Source: Pseudomonadota bacterium (GTDB lineage: Bacteria; Pseudomonadota; Alphaproteobacteria; SP197). From it: DNA of 64,000 nt. The stretch lies in assembly GCA_039028155.1 (NCBI GenBank), contig JBCCIS010000012.1:1-64000 (forward strand). The letters are read 5' to 3'. Shown here piece by piece: positions 51,068 to 59,791 of this stretch. Below the pieces are notes generated by a model, which searched no databases, had not been told where the DNA came from, and saw only the letters and a program-made list of their open reading frames with translations. Position numbers and translations under genes: made by a program. Positions within the stretch are counted from its first letter, which is position 1. Each line of letters starts with the position of its first letter.

Positions 51068-52420
51068 ATGAGTAACAACCCTTTTGCCGGCTGCCGCCAC
51101 GCCGATGACGTGGCGGCTGCCCTGGAGGCGCAAGGCATCCGCGCCGTCCACATCGGTATCTTCGATATCGATGCGCGCTTCCGCGTCAAACGGGTCGACG
51201 CCGCGAAGTTTCTGAAGCTGCTGACCTCGGGCTACGAGTTCTGCAAGGTCCTCTACCAATGGGATACCGCGGAGTTGCCCTATGGCCAGGGCGATTGGGC
51301 CGATGTGCCGGCGCCGATCGATCCGGCAAGCGGGCGGTTGTTTCCGTTCGCCGACGGCGAGGCGGTGTTTGTCGCCGAGTTCAGCGATGAGATTGGCGAG
51401 CTCGCGCCGCGCAATCTGCTGCGGCGTCAACTCGACAAGGCCGCGGGCATGGGTTTCTCGGTCAAGGCCGGCTTCGAGTATGAGTACTTCATCCTGGACG
51501 AGACGCCGGCCACGGTGCGCGAGAAGGGTTACCGCGATTTGACTTCGTGGCAGCCCGGCAACAGCACGTATTCGCTGGTGCCCTCGATCGAAACGGAGTT
51601 TGTCGCTGGCCTCGAGGCGGTCATGGCCGATCTCGACGTCGCGTTCGATGCCTTCCACACCGAACAAGGGCCGGGCTGCCTTGAGACGGCGCTGAAGGCG
51701 GGTGAAGGCATGCGCGCCGCCGACGCGGCGGCGTTCTTCAAGACCTACACCAAGGCCTATTGCCAGCGTCACGGTCTGATGGCGACGTTCATGGCGAAGT
51801 GGTCGAACGCGACCAATGGCCAGTCCGGTCACATGCATATCTCCATGCAGGACGAGGCCGGCGCGCCGATCTTCCATGATGCCGGCGAGCCGGACGGGAT
51901 GAGCCAGACCATGCGCCATTTCATCGGCGGCCTGGTGCGGCTTTTGCCGGAGACGCTCGCGATGTGCAGCCACACGGTCAACGCCTACCGGCGTATGATC
52001 CCCGGCATCTGGGCGCCGTTGACGGCGACGTGGGGTGTGCAGAACCGCACCTGCGCGTTTCGGGTCATCAACCCGGAACCGGACGCGACGCGGGTCGAGT
52101 TTCGCGTGCCAGCCGCCGACGCTAATCCGCACCTGACGCTTACCCAGTGCCTGGGTGCCGGGTTGTGGGGCATCGAAAACCGCATCGAACCGCCACCGCC
52201 GACGGCGGGCGAGGCGACCGTCGATGATGCCCCCGCCGACCAACGGCTGCCGCGCAACCTTCTGGAAGCGGCCGAGCGGTTGGACGGCTCGGCCTTGGCG
52301 CGTGAGATCTTCGGCGATCCGTTCGTCGACAATTTCGCGCGCACACGACGCTGGGAAGACGATGTCTTCCGTCGCCATGTCAGCGACCTCGATACCGCCC
52401 GCTACCTCGACGTCTTCTAG
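51068..52420 (+). CDS. Glutamine synthetase family protein
   Basis: A 450-residue GS-fold enzyme. Metal and ATP motifs are visible: GFEYEYFILDE (Glu ligands, about residue 137), EQGPGCLETALK, NGQSGHMHISM with the His, and the FRVINPEPDATRVEFRVPAA segment with the substrate Arg. It lacks the adenylylation-site Tyr of GlnA-I. Family members ligate ammonia or an amine to glutamate, including gamma-glutamylputrescine synthetase (PuuA). A PotD-like gene is nearby on the other strand. ATG 51068 is the start. A palindromic element lies just after the stop. Confidence 0.88.
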   Translation: MSNNPFAGCRHADDVAAALEAQGIRAVHIGIFDIDARFRVKRVDAAKFLKLLTSGYEFCKVLYQWDTAELPYGQGDWADVPAPIDPASGRLFPFADGEAVFVAEFSDEIGELAPRNLLRRQLDKAAGMGFSVKAGFEYEYFILDETPATVREKGYRDLTSWQPGNSTYSLVPSIETEFVAGLEAVMADLDVAFDAFHTEQGPGCLETALKAGEGMRAADAAAFFKTYTKAYCQRHGLMATFMAKWSNATNGQSGHMHISMQDEAGAPIFHDAGEPDGMSQTMRHFIGGLVRLLPETLAMCSHTVNAYRRMIPGIWAPLTATWGVQNRTCAFRVINPEPDATRVEFRVPAADANPHLTLTQCLGAGLWGIENRIEPPPPTAGEATVDDAPADQRLPRNLLEAAERLDGSALAREIFGDPFVDNFARTRRWEDDVFRRHVSDLDTARYLDVF

Positions 52421-52443
52421 GGTGATCAAGACTTGGCTTTCAT

Positions 52444-52548
52444 CACCGGCTCACTCCCCCTCCCGGCCGCCCCAAGAATGCTGCCATGGGTGGCCTCGGC
52501 GAGAACGCCTCAAGGCGTTTTGCCCCGGAGGAGAGGAGTGGGCCGGCG
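52444..52548. repeat. 105-bp palindromic intergenic element, copy 2
   Basis: The reverse complement aligns along its whole length with the element at 19854-19960: outer stem (CACCGGCTCACTCCCCCTCC against GGAGAGGAGTGGGCCGGCG), the AACGCC-TCAA-GGCGTT hairpin (52504-52519) and the second hairpin CCxCCC...GGGTGG. The second hairpin is inverted relative to copy 1: here it reads GCCGCCCCAAGAATGCTG on the plus strand, where the reverse complement is expected. It again fills the gap between convergent genes. Confidence 0.8.
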
Positions 52549-52566
52549 CTGCGGCCGCGACAGTCA

Positions 52567-53790
52567 TTAGCCGATGTCGATCGTGAAGAGTTCCTGGTCG
52601 GTGTCGACGCCACGCAGGTGATGCCGGCCGAGGCTCCTCAGCCGCCGGCCGCAGCGCGCGCTGGCCCGTGCAAAGCTGGGTGAGGTGAGCAGCGCGTGAC
52701 CTAATTGGTCACACAGCCCTTCGATCCGGCTTGCCTCGTTCACCGCCGGTCCGATCACCGTGAAGTCCAACCGGTCGACCGTACCGACATTGCCGTAGAG
52801 CACGTCGCCCAGGTGGAGCGCGACATCCAGCATCATCGCTTTGCCTGTATCCGGTTCCCCGATTGACGCGACGGCGGTGATGGCCTCGTGGGCCGCATCC
52901 AGCGCACCCTCGCACAGATCGTCTTCGTTGCGGCCTTCGCGGTCGAAGACTGCCAGCACACCGTCGCCCATGTACTTGAGAACCTCGCCGCCGCGCCGCG
53001 TGACAGGTTCGACCATGGCATCAAAGCAGTCGTTCAAAAGACTGGCGACCGCCTCCGTCTCCAGCCGATCGGACAGGGTCGTGAAGCCGCGCAGATCAGC
53101 AAAGAAGATTGCCGCGGGGATCGTGCGAAACGTGCCGCGGCGGAATGCCCCGTCAAGAATACGCCGGCCGGCGTCATGACCGACATAGGTCTCCAGAAGA
53201 TTGGTCGAGATCTCATGTCCCAGCGTCGACTTCACCGACAGGGCCAAGCGCGGCATCAGACGCTCCAGGATCAAGGCTTCGGCGTCCAGAAAACCGCCGG
53301 GCCGGTCGGTCAGCCATGTCGACACCATACCGCTTCGATGATCGTGCGCGCCCTCGTGTCCAAACCCGATCAGCCGGGCCACGTACTCGGTCGCGCCGAG
53401 ATCACGAAACTCCTTGAACAAGGGAAACGCGAAAGCGGCTTCGTCTCTATCCAGACGGGTGCGCTGCGTGCGCTGATCCTGACTCTCGACCAGGCTGCGT
53501 ATCGGGCTGTTCTGCCATTGATCGCCAGCCTGGTCGGCGAAGGCATTGGGATTGACGTCGATGCCGCTGTCGCGCCGCCAGATATGGGTCACCGAGTCGA
53601 TGACCGGGTGCATCGTCCGTGTCGAGACATTGGCGCGCAACAGCTGAAAGCCGACCCGATCATTCAGCTGTTCACAGACACCCGCCAGCATGGTGCCAAT
53701 GGGCATCTGTTTCAGGCCGCATTCAATCAACCAGTCACTGACCGGTTGAAGACGCGGGTCGGCAGAGGCGGGATTGTCGGGCGGCGGCAC
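52567..53790 (-). CDS. Class III adenylate/guanylate cyclase
   Basis: A 407-residue protein with an N-terminal sensor-like region (about 1-215) and a C-terminal class III cyclase domain. Cyclase motifs include FADLRGFTTLSDRL (metal Asp), GGEVLKYMGDGVLAVF (second Asp and beta-hairpin) and DFTVIGPAVNEASRIEGLC with the transition-state Asn/Arg. It makes cAMP, or possibly cGMP. The start is a GTG at 53790 without a clear ribosome site; upstream codons are open, so the start is uncertain. It begins 14 bp after the stop of the cold-shock protein gene and is likely cotranscribed. Confidence 0.87.
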   Translation of the reverse strand: MPPPDNPASADPRLQPVSDWLIECGLKQMPIGTMLAGVCEQLNDRVGFQLLRANVSTRTMHPVIDSVTHIWRRDSGIDVNPNAFADQAGDQWQNSPIRSLVESQDQRTQRTRLDRDEAAFAFPLFKEFRDLGATEYVARLIGFGHEGAHDHRSGMVSTWLTDRPGGFLDAEALILERLMPRLALSVKSTLGHEISTNLLETYVGHDAGRRILDGAFRRGTFRTIPAAIFFADLRGFTTLSDRLETEAVASLLNDCFDAMVEPVTRRGGEVLKYMGDGVLAVFDREGRNEDDLCEGALDAAHEAITAVASIGEPDTGKAMMLDVALHLGDVLYGNVGTVDRLDFTVIGPAVNEASRIEGLCDQLGHALLTSPSFARASARCGRRLRSLGRHHLRGVDTDQELFTIDIG

Positions 53791-53804
53791 GGATGCCGGC
53801 AGCG

Positions 53805-54326
53805 TCAGATCACTTCGATGCTGGTGGCCAGCGGTCCACGATCGCCCATTCTCGACTCAACCCTCACGCGCTGGCGCGGCTGCAGCATCGGAATGCCCGC
53901 ATGTTCCAAGACGCGCGCGGAAACGAACACATCACGGCTGCCGTCATCCGGCGTGATGAAGCCGAACCCCTTTTGCATATCGAAGAACTTCACCATGCCC
54001 TCGACCGTTGTCGCGGGACCAAAGTCCTGCGGCTCGTGTCGCCTGGGCGGCGGTGCCTGATCCTCCGTCGCGGTCGACAAATCGATGCTGTAGATCTCGG
54101 CCACCTGCAGGCCGCGCTGGCCTTCGGTCACCTCGCACATCACGGTCGCGCCGTTCGGCAGTGACCGTTCACCCAGACGCTCGACAACAGAGATATGCAG
54201 GAAAGCGTCGGAAGAACCGTCCGACAACTGCACGAAACCAAAACCCTTGGTCGGATTAAACCACTTGACGGTCGCCGATACGCCGGCCTGGCCGCCACCG
54301 TACCGGCCCTCTAACTCATCTGACAT
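53805..54326 (-). CDS. Double cold-shock-domain protein
   Basis: A 173-residue protein with two cold-shock domains. The first (about 15-80) has VKWFNPTKGFGFVQL and DAFLHISVVE; the second (about 108-172) has VKFFDMQKGFGFITP and DVFVSARVLE. A linker (about 82-105) is acidic. This two-domain form is common in Alphaproteobacteria and binds single-stranded nucleic acid. ATG 54326 has GGAG about 11 bases upstream. The 336-bp upstream gap may hold a long 5' leader, typical of cold-shock genes, but no structure is clear. Confidence 0.92.
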   Translation of the reverse strand: MSDELEGRYGGGQAGVSATVKWFNPTKGFGFVQLSDGSSDAFLHISVVERLGERSLPNGATVMCEVTEGQRGLQVAEIYSIDLSTATEDQAPPPRRHEPQDFGPATTVEGMVKFFDMQKGFGFITPDDGSRDVFVSARVLEHAGIPMLQPRQRVRVESRMGDRGPLATSIEVI

Positions 54327-54662
54327 AAGCTCACAGCTCCTTCCATCCCCTCGGGAAATCGCTGCAACGAAATAGTCGCCAAGGAGACGGCTCCCTTACA
54401 ACGATCCGCCCGCACGAACCCACGCGGCGGCGATCGGTTCGTGACAAAAATCAGGGCGGTGTCTAGCCATTCGAGCTCTTTTTGCCACCCCAACATAAGT
54501 ATCCTGCACGAAACCTGCGCCCGGCGGCAAACGGATTCGCCACAGTAAAATTCGCAAAAATGCTGGCCGGGTACGGCTATGGCGTTTGCTGATGGAGCGT
54601 CTAAACTGCTGTGCCACATATCAAATCGCCGTCGCGAGGCGCGTTAGTCGAAAGGGGAATCG
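54327..54662. other. Gene-free 336-bp divergent region
   Basis: Between the cold-shock gene and the acetamidase gene. I see no intact open frame with coding character here. A cold-shock-type long leader on the minus strand is possible. An AAAGGGGA ribosome site precedes the acetamidase ATG at 54663. Confidence 0.5.
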
Positions 54663-55595
54663 ATGAAACACACGATCCATAGTCACCACAGCCATTTCGG
54701 CTGGGACAATGGCAATGAGCCGGTTTTGACCATTGCGCCGGGTGATGAGGTCGCCTTTGACACGGTCGATTCTTCCGGAGGTCAATTGTCGCCGGACTCC
54801 ACCGTCGAAGACATCGCGACCCTCGATTTCGGCAAGATCAATCCGGTTACCGGGCCGGTTGTCATCGATGGGGCTGAGCCGGGCGACGCTCTCAAGATTA
54901 CGTTACTGGACTTCACCCCGTCGGGATGGGGTTGGACGGCGCTGATTCCAGGCTTCGGTTTGCTGGCCGATCAGTTCGAAGACCCGGCGCTACATATCTG
55001 GACTTACGAATCCGACAGCTTGAAGCCGGCCGCCTATGGTCCCGGCGGACGCGTGCCGCTGAAACCATTCGCCGGCACGATCGGTCTGGCGCCCGCGGAG
55101 CCCGGTCTGCACAGCATCGTGCCGCCGCGCCGCATGGGCGGCAACATGGATATCCGTGACATGTGCGTGGGCACCGAACTCTACCTGCCGGTCGAGGTCG
55201 CCGGTGCCATGTTCTCGATCGGCGATACGCATGCCGCGCAGGGTGACGGCGAGGTGTGCGGCACGGCGATCGAAAGTCAGATGGCGGTCGCGTGCAAGTT
55301 CGAGTTGGAGAAGGACGCGAACCTCGCGTATCCGCGCTACACCACCGCCGGGCCGGTCAGCCGCCATTTCGATGAGAAAGGTTACGAGGTGACGACCGGT
55401 GTCGGGCCCGATTTGATGCAGGGCGCCAAAGACGCGGTGGCCGGCATGATCGATCTCCTGTCCGCCCGCCACGGCATGGCGCCGCACGAAGCGTACATGC
55501 TGGCCAGTGTGTGCGGCGACCTACGCATTAGCGAGATCGTCGACATGCCCAACTGGCTCGTGTCGTTCTACTTCCCGCGGGTGGTGATGGAGTAG
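54663..55595 (+). CDS. Acetamidase/formamidase family protein
   Basis: A 310-residue FmdA/AmdA-type metal-dependent amidase. It starts HSHHSHFGWDNGNEP (metal-binding His), has GPVVIDGAEPGDALKITLLD (the conserved GP..(V/I)..A.PGD..V), NMDIRDMCVGTELYLPVEV and a late MLASVCGDLRISEIVDMPN. Family members split formamide or acetamide into acid and ammonia. Strong ribosome site AAAGGGGA. It is transcribed alone, with a decayed membrane gene downstream. Confidence 0.92.
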   Translation: MKHTIHSHHSHFGWDNGNEPVLTIAPGDEVAFDTVDSSGGQLSPDSTVEDIATLDFGKINPVTGPVVIDGAEPGDALKITLLDFTPSGWGWTALIPGFGLLADQFEDPALHIWTYESDSLKPAAYGPGGRVPLKPFAGTIGLAPAEPGLHSIVPPRRMGGNMDIRDMCVGTELYLPVEVAGAMFSIGDTHAAQGDGEVCGTAIESQMAVACKFELEKDANLAYPRYTTAGPVSRHFDEKGYEVTTGVGPDLMQGAKDAVAGMIDLLSARHGMAPHEAYMLASVCGDLRISEIVDMPNWLVSFYFPRVVME

Positions 55596-55691
55596 GTCGG
55601 ACGCGGGGCATGTTTTGGCAACACTTGGATCGTCAAGCATGCGTCGCTTCGACGGCATTCGTGGCGGATCGTCACAGCACGGATTTCTGAT

Positions 55692-55961
55692 GTGGACGAC
55701 GTAGCTATCGCGCGCGCCGTTCACGTGGTCGGCGTCATTCTGTGGATCGGCGGCGTCGCCTTTGTCACCTCGGTTTTGTTGCCGGCAGTATGACGCATGA
55801 AGGAGCCCGCCGAGCCCTTGGTCTTGCACCGGTGGTTCCTGAGACGCGCGAGCGAAATGCCAGAGCAGACATTCCGCCTGATCCAAGGCCTTTATTGGGT
55901 GCTGTTGATCGTCAGCCTTGTCACCGTGGTTGGCGCCACCATTGGTTCCTACGGCGGTTAG
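55692..55961 (+). pseudogene. Decayed CopD/DUF2269-type membrane protein gene
   Basis: One frame from a GTG at 55692 reads VDDVAIARAVHVVGVILWIG, GGVAFVTSVLLPAV, then a TGA at 55791, then continues in frame as RMKEPAEPLVLHRWFLRRAS and ends EQTFRLIQGLYWVLLIVSLV with TVVGATIGSYGG before TAG at 55959. Both parts look like the first and last helices of CopD-like membrane proteins (usually about 150 residues), but roughly 60 central residues are missing and one in-frame stop breaks the frame. It is therefore a degraded gene rather than a working one. Confidence 0.65.
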
Positions 55962-56055
55962 GGCGAACTGTCCTCATCGTCGAGCTCGGCGCACGCGATG
56001 GACCAGAACGGTGTTGTCTACCCTATAGGATAGCGGTTGGATGAGCGGCCGATGT

Positions 56056-56247
56056 TCAGTCGACTTGATCCAGCCATTCAGCGACGGTGAAACGCGCATC
56101 CAGCGCCGAGACGTTGGGATGATACCAACGATAGATCTTGGTCGCTGCGTGAAACGCTGATTCGTCCGCTTCATCACGATCTTTCAGTGCGCGATACGCG
56201 CGCTCTACAGCGGCGCGACATGAACATGCGCGAAACCGTTCTTGCAT
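56056..56247 (-). CDS. Small protein of unknown function
   Basis: A 63-residue protein starting MQERFRACSCRAAVERAYRA and ending TVAEWLDQVD, with a central KIYRWYHPN stretch. The ATG at 56247 has GGAGGAGTGAGG upstream at good spacing, which makes real translation likely; the frame is open further up to 56343 without coding character. It is a soluble helical protein with two Cys in a CSC pair. I do not recognise a family and assign no function. Confidence 0.6.
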   Translation of the reverse strand: MQERFRACSCRAAVERAYRALKDRDEADESAFHAATKIYRWYHPNVSALDARFTVAEWLDQVD

Positions 56248-56450
56248 CGTCCTCACTCCTCCCAATTCCGCTCGCGGCCCATGGTTGGTCCAGCGCCGCC
56301 GGCGCGCGGTGGCACCATGGGAACTAGTGCAACCCTTTGTCAATGGTGCAAATGACGCATCCGCGCTGGAGAAGATCTTGTTTTGATCGATTCACTTTGC
56401 GATGACATCAAGACAGGTGAATCTGCTCTACTCGAAGATATACAGCGGAA

Positions 56451-56479
56451 TCAAATGGTTAGATGGAGTCGATCTAACC
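56451..56479 (-). terminator. Hairpin after the MttB gene
   Basis: Perfect 8-bp arms GGTTAGAT / ATCTAACC with a 7-base loop, 11 bp past the MttB stop codon at 56490, followed on the minus strand by ATTTGATT. The T-run is weak, so efficiency is uncertain. Confidence 0.55.
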
Positions 56480-56489
56480 ACAACTGGCT

Positions 56490-58028
56490 CTAGTCGCGCG
56501 CGCCGCCTTCTTCCTTGCGCCGGGCGATGAAGGTGTCGAGTTCCTCGCGCACGGCCGGGTCCAACGGCGGCTCCTCGTATTCGGCCAAAAGCTGTTTCCA
56601 AATCTGGTGGGCGCGTGTTTGGGCATCCGGCGAGCCTGCCTCGCGCCAGCTCTCATAGTTGCGCCAGTCCGACAGAATGGGGTTGTAGAACGCGGTCTCG
56701 TAGCGGTCCAGCGTGTGCTGGGTGCCGAAGAAATGGCCACCAGGTCCAACATCGCGCATCGCCTCGATGCCGATGGCATCGTCTGAGATGTCGATCGGGT
56801 TCAGCATCTCGGCCATACCCTGGATCATCTCCGCATCCAGGATCAGTTTTTCGAAGCTCGCCACCAAGCCGCCCTCGAGCCAGCCCGCGCCCTGATAGAG
56901 CAGGTTCGCCTGGCCGGTGACCGCCGCCCATAAGGACATCTCCGATTCGTATGCCGCCTGCGCGTCGACCGTGTTGGACGCATTGACGTTCGACGTGCGG
57001 TAGGGAATGCCGTAACGGCGCGCCAGCTGACAGCCGGCCAAGACCGCTTTGGCGTATTCCGGCGTGCCGAAGGCGGGCGCGCCCGACTTCATGTCGACAT
57101 TCGATGTAAATCCGCCATAGACCACTGGCGTGCCCGGACGAATGCACTGGGCGATCGCGATGACGCCGAGCGCCTCGGCATTTTGTTGGGCGAGCGCGCC
57201 GGCGATGGTCGCTGGACTCATGGCGCCGGCAAGCGTGAACGGCGTGATGGTGACCGGCTGGCCGCATCGGACATAGGCCGTCATGCCTTCGGCCATTGGG
57301 ATATCGAACCTGAGTGGCGAGTTGGTATTGATAATGGTAATCGCGGCCGGTTTCTCCGCCAGCGTCTCGCGATCGCATTGCAGCGCGATGCAGGTCGCCT
57401 CGATGGCGTCTTCGGCGCGTTCGGCGCCCAGCGCATAACCCTGCCACGTCTTGTCGGTCAGTGTGATCATGGCGCGGTACATGTCGAGATGGCGCGTCGA
57501 CGCCGGCAGATCCTGTGGCTCGACGGCGCCGCCGCCGTCCTGATGCACGATGTTCAGGCTCTGCAGGACGCGGGTGAAGTTGCACATGTCCTCGAAGTTG
57601 CCTATGCGCCGGCCGCCTTCTAGATCGCTGACATAGGGCGGTCCGCCGACGCCGGTGACGACCATGCGGTTGCCGCCAAGCGTCACGTTGTGCGCGGGGT
57701 TACGCGCGTGCAGGGTGAACTCCGACGGCGCCAGAGCAGCCTTCTCTTCGATCATGTTCCGGTCAAACTTGACGAGCTCGCCGTCGACGTCTGCACCTTC
57801 GCGTTTGAGCATGTCGCGCGTCGGTGCGTGCAGCACCTCCATGCCGATCGACTCAAGGATCGTTAGCGATGCCTGGTGCAGGCGTTCGACCTGTTCGTCG
57901 TGCAGGATATCGAATGGACGATAGGGATTGACGATCTCGCGCCATGGCAGCTGGTGGATCGTGCCGGCCTTGCGTTCGGTTCCGCCTGTGCCGCGTCGCC
58001 CGCGTCGCCCTGCTCTTTCGCGTGCCAT
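56490..58028 (-). CDS. mttB: MttB-family methyltransferase, non-pyrrolysine
   Basis: A 512-residue TIM-barrel protein of the trimethylamine methyltransferase superfamily. Landmarks: HDEQVERLHQASLTILESIG, the PRDMLKREGAD-like THAPTRDMLKREGADVDG region, VTITPFTLAGAMSPATIAGA and VYGGFTSNVDMKSGAPAFGT, ending YNPILSDWRNYESWREAGSP. The frame has no internal amber codon, so it is a Pyl-free member; such enzymes demethylate glycine betaine or other quaternary amines in the cases studied. The corrinoid protein and second methyltransferase are absent nearby. Last gene of a four-gene minus-strand run. Confidence 0.88.
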   Translation of the reverse strand: MARERAGRRGRRGTGGTERKAGTIHQLPWREIVNPYRPFDILHDEQVERLHQASLTILESIGMEVLHAPTRDMLKREGADVDGELVKFDRNMIEEKAALAPSEFTLHARNPAHNVTLGGNRMVVTGVGGPPYVSDLEGGRRIGNFEDMCNFTRVLQSLNIVHQDGGGAVEPQDLPASTRHLDMYRAMITLTDKTWQGYALGAERAEDAIEATCIALQCDRETLAEKPAAITIINTNSPLRFDIPMAEGMTAYVRCGQPVTITPFTLAGAMSPATIAGALAQQNAEALGVIAIAQCIRPGTPVVYGGFTSNVDMKSGAPAFGTPEYAKAVLAGCQLARRYGIPYRTSNVNASNTVDAQAAYESEMSLWAAVTGQANLLYQGAGWLEGGLVASFEKLILDAEMIQGMAEMLNPIDISDDAIGIEAMRDVGPGGHFFGTQHTLDRYETAFYNPILSDWRNYESWREAGSPDAQTRAHQIWKQLLAEYEEPPLDPAVREELDTFIARRKEEGGARD

Positions 58029-58039
58029 TGCCTTTCGCC

Positions 58040-58855
58040 CTATAGGTTATTGGTCTCAAGAAAGTCGTCGACCAGCGTGTTGAACCGGTCGGCGAACTCC
58101 CAGAACATGAAGTGTTCGCCCAGCACCTCGCAGCGCGCCTTGGGTGTACGCTGGGTTAGCCAGGTTCGCGCGCGCGCCCCCTTCTCCTCGCAGACAACGT
58201 GCATGACCGGCAAGGCACCATCGATAGCTTCGGCATCCGCCGTGTAGTCCCTGGCCGCGCCATCGGCGGCCAGGATCTGGGCGACGAACTGTTGTGTCTT
58301 CATGGATTGATCGGCGACCCAGTCCAGTTCGTCCGGTGGCGGTTTACCTTGCCACATGGAGGCGCAGAACGCGCGCGTCGCGTCGCGATGGTTGTCGGCC
58401 ATCGCGCTCTGGAAGTCGACCATGTACTGACCGTCACCTTCACCCCAAATGTCGGGGTCGGGCTGAAACGGTTTTGGCGCCTCGTCAATGAAGACCAAAC
58501 CCGCCATACCGTTGACGCCGCGGTCGCGCACCAGTTGCCAGACCTTCAGGCAGCCATAGGACCAGGGCAGATAGACAGGGTTTTTGAGGCCCAGCGCGTC
58601 GGCGAGGCAGCCGAGGTCAGCGCCGTGCTGACGATAGCTATTGGCGTTCACGGTTGTCGTCGAACGACCCTGGCTGCGTGGATCGTAGGTCACCACGCGA
58701 TAGCGGTCGGCGAAGTGTGGCACCTGGCGCGCGAACACCTCCGTCGTCATCGTCCAGCCGGGCACGAAGACGAGCGGCCGTCCGTCGCCAGTTTGCTCGA
58801 CATAGAGATCGACGCCGGGCGACACCTCGACGTAGCGGGATTCAGTTCCGTGCAT
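58040..58855 (-). CDS. Alpha/beta hydrolase
   Basis: A 271-residue alpha/beta hydrolase. FVPGWTMTTEVF (oxyanion), the YDPRSQGRSTT segment, an elbow-like PWSYGCLKVW (G-x-S-x-G replaced by W-S-Y-G-C) and a late His in GEHFMFWEFAD. The ATG at 58855 follows GAGG; the frame is open to TTG 58873. It begins 52 bp after the dehalogenase gene and ends 11 bp before mttB, so it belongs to the same transcription unit. The nucleophile is probably Ser in PWSYG. The substrate is unknown. Confidence 0.85.
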   Translation of the reverse strand: MHGTESRYVEVSPGVDLYVEQTGDGRPLVFVPGWTMTTEVFARQVPHFADRYRVVTYDPRSQGRSTTTVNANSYRQHGADLGCLADALGLKNPVYLPWSYGCLKVWQLVRDRGVNGMAGLVFIDEAPKPFQPDPDIWGEGDGQYMVDFQSAMADNHRDATRAFCASMWQGKPPPDELDWVADQSMKTQQFVAQILAADGAARDYTADAEAIDGALPVMHVVCEEKGARARTWLTQRTPKARCEVLGEHFMFWEFADRFNTLVDDFLETNNL

Positions 58856-58907
58856 CACCGACCTCGTGGACAAACGCCAAGAAGAGACATCGTAAACTGC
58901 AGAGCGG

Positions 58908-59774
58908 TCATGGACGAAGCTGTGGTTTGAGCCAAGCGACCAAGGCCGCCGCGATCTCGGGCGACGAGTCTTCTTGGATGTAGTGGATGCCCGGCACGGT
59001 TACCTCGGTCTGATTGGGCCAGGTGCGGCAGAAGTCGCGGTGGCGTCCGGTCAGGATTGAACCGGGTTCGGCATTGATGAACAGCTTCGGCATCTCAGCG
59101 TTTGCCATGAACGCGCCATAGGCCTCGACCGCGGCCACGACATCGGCCGGTTCGCCGTCGAATGGCAGTTCGCGCGGCCATGTCAGCATCGGCCGCCGGC
59201 CTTCGCCCGCAGCCTGGAAAGGCGCACGGTATGCCGCCATCTCATCGTCGCTCAAATCGCGCAACACGTCGGCGGGCAACACTTCCTCGATGAAGACGTT
59301 GTCGCTCAACACCATCTTCTCACCCTCGGGCCCGCGAAACGCCTTGAAGACCGGGACATCGCCCGGCGGCAGGTCGTCCCAGGCCATCGGTTCGACAATG
59401 GCTTCCATGTAGGCGATGGCCCGAACGGCGTCGGCGTGGCGCGCCGCCCAGTGAAAACCCAGGGCGGAACCCCAGTCGTGGATCACCAGGGTGACGTTCC
59501 CGCCCAACGCCATGCGCTCGATGAAGGCGTCGAGCCAACGGCTTTGATCGACGAACCGGTAGGCGCCAGGGCCACTCTCCGGGAGTTTGTCCGATGCGCC
59601 CATGCCGATCAGATCCGGGGCGATGCAGCGTCCGAGACCCGCCAGTTCCGGCATGATGTTGCGCCACAGATAAGACGAGGTCGGATTGCCGTGGAGGAAT
59701 ACGATGGGATCGCCCTCGCCGATTTCGGCATAGGCCATCGAAAGTCCGTCGATGTCGATCCGGCGGCGCGTCAT
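58908..59774 (-). CDS. dhaA: Haloalkane dehalogenase (HLD-II type)
   Basis: A 288-residue alpha/beta hydrolase with a full haloalkane-dehalogenase pentad: nucleophile Asp100 and halide-binding Trp101 in LVIHDWGSALG, Asn30 in LHGNPTSSYLWR, catalytic Glu124 in YMEAIVEP and His264 in GIHYIQED. These are the Asp-His-Glu with Asn-Trp of the DhaA/LinB branch, which hydrolyses carbon-halogen bonds to alcohol and halide. I chose ATG 59774; a TTG at 59795 would overlap the upstream stop as TTGA. Preceded by a GST gene on the same strand. Confidence 0.87.
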   Translation of the reverse strand: MTRRRIDIDGLSMAYAEIGEGDPIVFLHGNPTSSYLWRNIMPELAGLGRCIAPDLIGMGASDKLPESGPGAYRFVDQSRWLDAFIERMALGGNVTLVIHDWGSALGFHWAARHADAVRAIAYMEAIVEPMAWDDLPPGDVPVFKAFRGPEGEKMVLSDNVFIEEVLPADVLRDLSDDEMAAYRAPFQAAGEGRRPMLTWPRELPFDGEPADVVAAVEAYGAFMANAEMPKLFINAEPGSILTGRHRDFCRTWPNQTEVTVPGIHYIQEDSSPEIAAALVAWLKPQLRP

Positions 59775-59791
59775 ACCACCGTTCGTCACGG

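Noticed and set aside
50978-52429. Long minus-strand open frame (483 codons) antisense to the glutamine-synthetase-family gene
   Set aside because: The plus-strand product has all GS motifs. The antisense translation is rich in Arg/His/Gly and has no domain.
56490-58028. Possible pyrrolysine codon in the MttB gene
   Set aside because: The frame is complete without an internal TAG, and the C-terminal part aligns with the non-pyrrolysine members.
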